A model generated the notes under the pieces. That model searched no databases and was not told the DNA's origin. It worked only from the letters and a program-made list of their open reading frames with translations. A DNA stretch of 64,000 nt from ZC4RG30 sp039917615 (GTDB taxonomy: Bacteria > Pseudomonadota > Gammaproteobacteria > Steroidobacterales > Steroidobacteraceae): NCBI GenBank assembly GCA_039917615.1, contig JBDSJD010000047.1:1-64000 (forward strand), in the 5' to 3' direction. The position numbers were made by a program, and so were the translations under genes. This document shows, one piece after another, positions 61,439 to 64,000 of this stretch; the first letter of the stretch is position 1; every line of letters starts with the position of its first letter.

Positions 61439-62407
61439 TCAGCTCAGCGCGGGAGAGGGAACCACGCGCGCCTTGCGCGCGGCCAGGCTGAGTTCCAGCC
61501 GCGGCACCGACTCGGGCCCCTGCCGTAGCGCCTGCCAGTACACCGCCATGTAGCTGCGGTCCACCACCGCGCCACTGGCGGTGATCTGCGGCTCGAGCAC
61601 CCGGTGCAGCTCCTGCAGGTTGTACCAGGGCACGCTCGGATACACATGATGGCCGATGTGCCAGTTGATGTTGTTCCAGAAGAACGAGTTCACCGGATTC
61701 GAGATTATCGTGCGGGTACCCATCATCTGCCCGGCCTCCCACGGCGTGCCGTAATGCTCCGCGATGAAACGCATCGAGTTCAGCAGCGACAGGAAGAACA
61801 CCGGCCACAACCACACTGACAGCGCCTTGCCCAGCACGCCGTGCTCGACGGCCAGATCCAGCACCAGCCAGTACACAACGCCTTTCAGCGTCATCTCGAA
61901 CAACTGGATCGCCCACTGTCGCGGCCCGAAGGTCGTAAACGGATAGATGAAATTGAAATGCAGGAAACTCAATACGCCGCCGATCAGCGCGTAGGCGTAG
62001 AACACCACGAAATCAACCACGCGGCGCCGGCCCATGGTGAACGCGTCGGGGTCGCGGGCCGAGCGGTTGTGCCGGTGATGTTCGATGTGGTCTTCGCGGA
62101 AGGCCACGAAGGTCGCGAAGATGGGCAGCATGCACAGAATGCCGAACACCCAGTTCGCCAGAGGATTGCGGAACAGCGAGGAATGCGTGGCGTCGTGCAT
62201 GAAGGTCACCATGCTCATCCACAGATAACCCAGCGTGATATAGGCCGACCACAGCACAAGCTGCGATTCGGTGTTCCACGCCAGTAACGTGAACCCCACC
62301 ATGAGGCCAGTGAACAACGGAATCTTGAGCAGGTTCGGCAGCAACCGGAACGTTCGCAGACGGTCGAGATCGCTCTTGGCAAGCTGCGGAGTGGGGTGCC
62401 GGGACAT
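61439..62407 (-). CDS. Membrane fatty acid desaturase
   Basis: This is a 322-residue protein. The start at 62407 (MSRHPTPQLAK) has AAGG 9 bases upstream. Several membrane helices carry the three histidine boxes of di-iron desaturases/hydroxylases: HDATHSS, EDHIEHHRH and NINWHIGHHVYPSVPW. It inserts a double bond or hydroxyl group into an acyl chain or carotenoid-like substrate using an electron carrier not encoded here. The stop lies 10 bases from the end of the MetE-like gene (convergent). Confidence 0.9.
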   Translation of the reverse strand: MSRHPTPQLAKSDLDRLRTFRLLPNLLKIPLFTGLMVGFTLLAWNTESQLVLWSAYITLGYLWMSMVTFMHDATHSSLFRNPLANWVFGILCMLPIFATFVAFREDHIEHHRHNRSARDPDAFTMGRRRVVDFVVFYAYALIGGVLSFLHFNFIYPFTTFGPRQWAIQLFEMTLKGVVYWLVLDLAVEHGVLGKALSVWLWPVFFLSLLNSMRFIAEHYGTPWEAGQMMGTRTIISNPVNSFFWNNINWHIGHHVYPSVPWYNLQELHRVLEPQITASGAVVDRSYMAVYWQALRQGPESVPRLELSLAARKARVVPSPALS

Positions 62408-62574
62408 CGGGAAAGCCTTCTGGTGATGATTCGACCGTGCGCGGGCGGACCTTACCATCCCCCGTCCCGGACCGTCACCACGGGGGTCAGTTTCCGTCTT
62501 TCCCGGGGCTCCCGGACGAGGGTCGCATTCGACTGCTGGTGCAGCTAGTCTCCCCCCGTTCCGGAGAGGATGCG

Positions 62575-63102
62575 ATGACCCCTGTAATCGGCGTATTGAA
62601 CATCTCGGACCGCGCCAGTGCCGGCGTGTACGCCGATGAGCCCGGCCAGGCCTGCATCGCGCTGCTGCGTGAGTGGCTGGTTACGCCATTTGAAGTCGAT
62701 TATCGCGTGGTGCCGGACGATATCGAAGTGATCGCCGCGCAGCTGGTGCGCCAGGCGGACGAGGCGGGTTGCTGCCTGATCGTCACCACCGGTGGCACTG
62801 GCCCCGCGCCTCGTGATGTCACGCCCGAGGCTACGCAGCGCGTCATCCAGCGCGAGATGGCGGGCTTCGGGGAATTGATGCGCGCCACTTCGCTGAAATA
62901 CGTGCCCACGGCCATTCTCTCGCGCCAGACCGCCGGCATCCGCGGACGCACGCTGATCGTCAATCTACCGGGCCGACCGAAGTCGATTCGCGAGAACCTG
63001 GAAGCGGTGTTCCCGGCGATTCCATACTGCATCGATCTGATTGGTGGTCCGCGTCTGGATACCGACGAAGCGGTAATGAAAGCCTTTCGCCCGAAGGGCT
63101 GA
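62575..63102 (+). CDS. mog: MoaB/Mog-type molybdopterin adenylyltransferase
   Basis: This is a 175-residue protein. The start at 62575 (MTPVIGVLNISDRASAG) has GGAGAGG just upstream. Motifs are VTTGGTGPAPRDVTPEATQ and NLPGRPKSIRENLEAVFPAIPYCIDLIGG, the latter favouring Mog over MoaB. It adenylylates molybdopterin before molybdenum insertion. No other molybdenum cofactor gene is adjacent. It is divergent from the desaturase gene. Confidence 0.93.
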   Translation: MTPVIGVLNISDRASAGVYADEPGQACIALLREWLVTPFEVDYRVVPDDIEVIAAQLVRQADEAGCCLIVTTGGTGPAPRDVTPEATQRVIQREMAGFGELMRATSLKYVPTAILSRQTAGIRGRTLIVNLPGRPKSIRENLEAVFPAIPYCIDLIGGPRLDTDEAVMKAFRPKG

Positions 63103-63180
63103 AGCGCGCTACCGCCCCATCGAAGCACAACTTCGCATGCATCTTGTCTCATGCCGCCGCGTCGCTGACACTGCAGGGCC

Positions 63181-64000
63181 ATGAATGCCGGATCACCAAT
63201 CACCCGACGTCATTTCCTCGCGGCAACCGGCACCGCCTTCGCTGGCCTCGCTGCCAGCGGCTGCATGCCGGGCGAGCTGCACGCGACCGCGTCCGCCGAT
63301 CCTTACTATGGGCCCCTGCTGCTGGATCCGGCGGATCTGCTCGATCTGCCGCGGGGCTTCAGCTATCGCATCCTTTCGCGGCTTGGCGATGCGATGCAGG
63401 ATGGCGGCCGGGTTCCCGACAACGCCGACGGCATGGGCTGCTTCGCGCTGCCGGGCGGCCAGGTCGCGCTGGTCCGCAATCATGAGCTCACGGCAGCGCA
63501 GGATGCCGGAGGCAATCCATCGGGGTACGACTACCGCGACAATGGCAATGTGCTGCCCGGCGGCACGACCACGCTGATCCTCGATGCGAAGACGCTCGCG
63601 GTGCAGCGTCAGTTCCGTTCGCTGGCCGGTACCATCCGCAACTGCGCGGGCGGCACGACTCCGTGGGGCAGCTGGCTCACCTGCGAAGAAGACATGACGC
63701 GCGCAGGCCAGGGTGTGAAGAAAGATCACGGCTGGGTGTTTGAAGTGCCCGCGTCGGCGCAGGGCGCAGTAAGCGCGGTGCCGCTCAAGGCGATGGGACG
63801 CTTTAATCACGAGGCCGCCGCAGTTGATCCGGCTACCGGCACCGTTTACATGACCGAAGATCGCGATGACGGCCTGTTGTACCGTTTTTTACCACGGGTA
63901 CGCGGGCAGCTCGCCGAAGGCGGGCGGTTGCAGGCTCTGTCCGTCAACGCAATCCCGGATAGCCGCAACCGCAGCACCAACAGGCCAGCGTTCGCGCGGG
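63181..64000 (+). CDS. PhoX-like (DUF839) exported protein, N-terminal 273 codons (truncated by window edge)
   Basis: ATG at 63181 opens MNAGSPITRRHFLAATGTA, a twin-arginine signal, which continues into a lipobox (LAASGC). So it is Tat-exported and possibly lipidated. The mature part has LLDLPRGFSYRILSRLGDAM, RNHELT, TCEEDMTRAG, MGRFNHEAAAVDPATG and YMTEDRDDGLLYRFLP, the DUF839/PhoX phosphatase pattern. The family includes Ca/Fe-dependent alkaline phosphatases. The frame stays open to the right edge. Confidence 0.9.
   Translation, partial: MNAGSPITRRHFLAATGTAFAGLAASGCMPGELHATASADPYYGPLLLDPADLLDLPRGFSYRILSRLGDAMQDGGRVPDNADGMGCFALPGGQVALVRNHELTAAQDAGGNPSGYDYRDNGNVLPGGTTTLILDAKTLAVQRQFRSLAGTIRNCAGGTTPWGSWLTCEEDMTRAGQGVKKDHGWVFEVPASAQGAVSAVPLKAMGRFNHEAAAVDPATGTVYMTEDRDDGLLYRFLPRVRGQLAEGGRLQALSVNAIPDSRNRSTNRPAFAR

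Overview
The window comes from a high-GC proteobacterium, most likely a gammaproteobacterium near the Xanthomonadales, Nevskiales or Steroidobacter group. That placement is inference. It rests on a gammaproteobacterial-style housekeeping arrangement (def-fmt-rsmB-DUF4390-ntrY-ntrX diverging from lysM-dprA-smg-topA), rlmJ next to aroE, a standalone mlaEFD-type lipid transporter, prlC beside gorA, and a MetR-type regulator facing a MetE-like gene. I saw no rRNA or tRNA gene and no CRISPR array.

Layout. 1-1817 is the left part of an IS66-family element, cut by the window edge. 1818-9560 is accessory DNA. It holds a long imperfect inverted repeat, two small genes, one 2,001-residue exported SpvB/FG-GAP/RHS protein with a variable C-terminal tail, and the decayed copy of a neighbouring TonB-like gene. 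9556-12177 carries a Spy-like periplasmic protein, the intact TonB-like protein and a cardiolipin-synthase-like phospholipase D. 12198-24861 is the conserved core block. 24885-33492 mixes a Tat-exported dienelactone hydrolase, an alginate-export-type porin preceded by the stump of a TonB-dependent receptor, rlmJ, aroE, a large DUF2339 membrane protein and an anti-sigma factor.

33489-38355 pairs an ECF sigma/anti-sigma operon with a divergent operon (DUF4331 protein, small lipoprotein, TPR protein, HupE/UreJ-like membrane protein). This looks like a coherent but functionally unassigned system. 38431-41504 is a run of small genes, including two very short ones with strong ribosome binding sites. 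41620-52849 contains gdpD-like, gltS, gor, prlC, a class-I-phosphodiesterase-like HD protein, an M15 peptidase, a GGDEF/EAL protein and a second PLD-like protein. 52928-57025 is the Mla-type transporter with its auxiliary lipoprotein. The right end has mdh, a broken SnoaL-like gene, a ccdAB toxin-antitoxin pair whose operator covers its own promoter, metR/metE-like genes with a perfect MetR box, a desaturase, a MoaB/Mog protein and a truncated PhoX-like protein.

The points most worth following up are the exported RHS protein with its coupled downstream genes, the apparently leaderless ccdA promoter/operator, the NtrX with a degenerate ATPase, the sigma/DUF4331/HupE cluster, and the several gene fossils (TonB-like copy, TonB-dependent receptor stump, SnoaL-like frameshift). 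All family calls come from reading motifs by eye; no database search was run.
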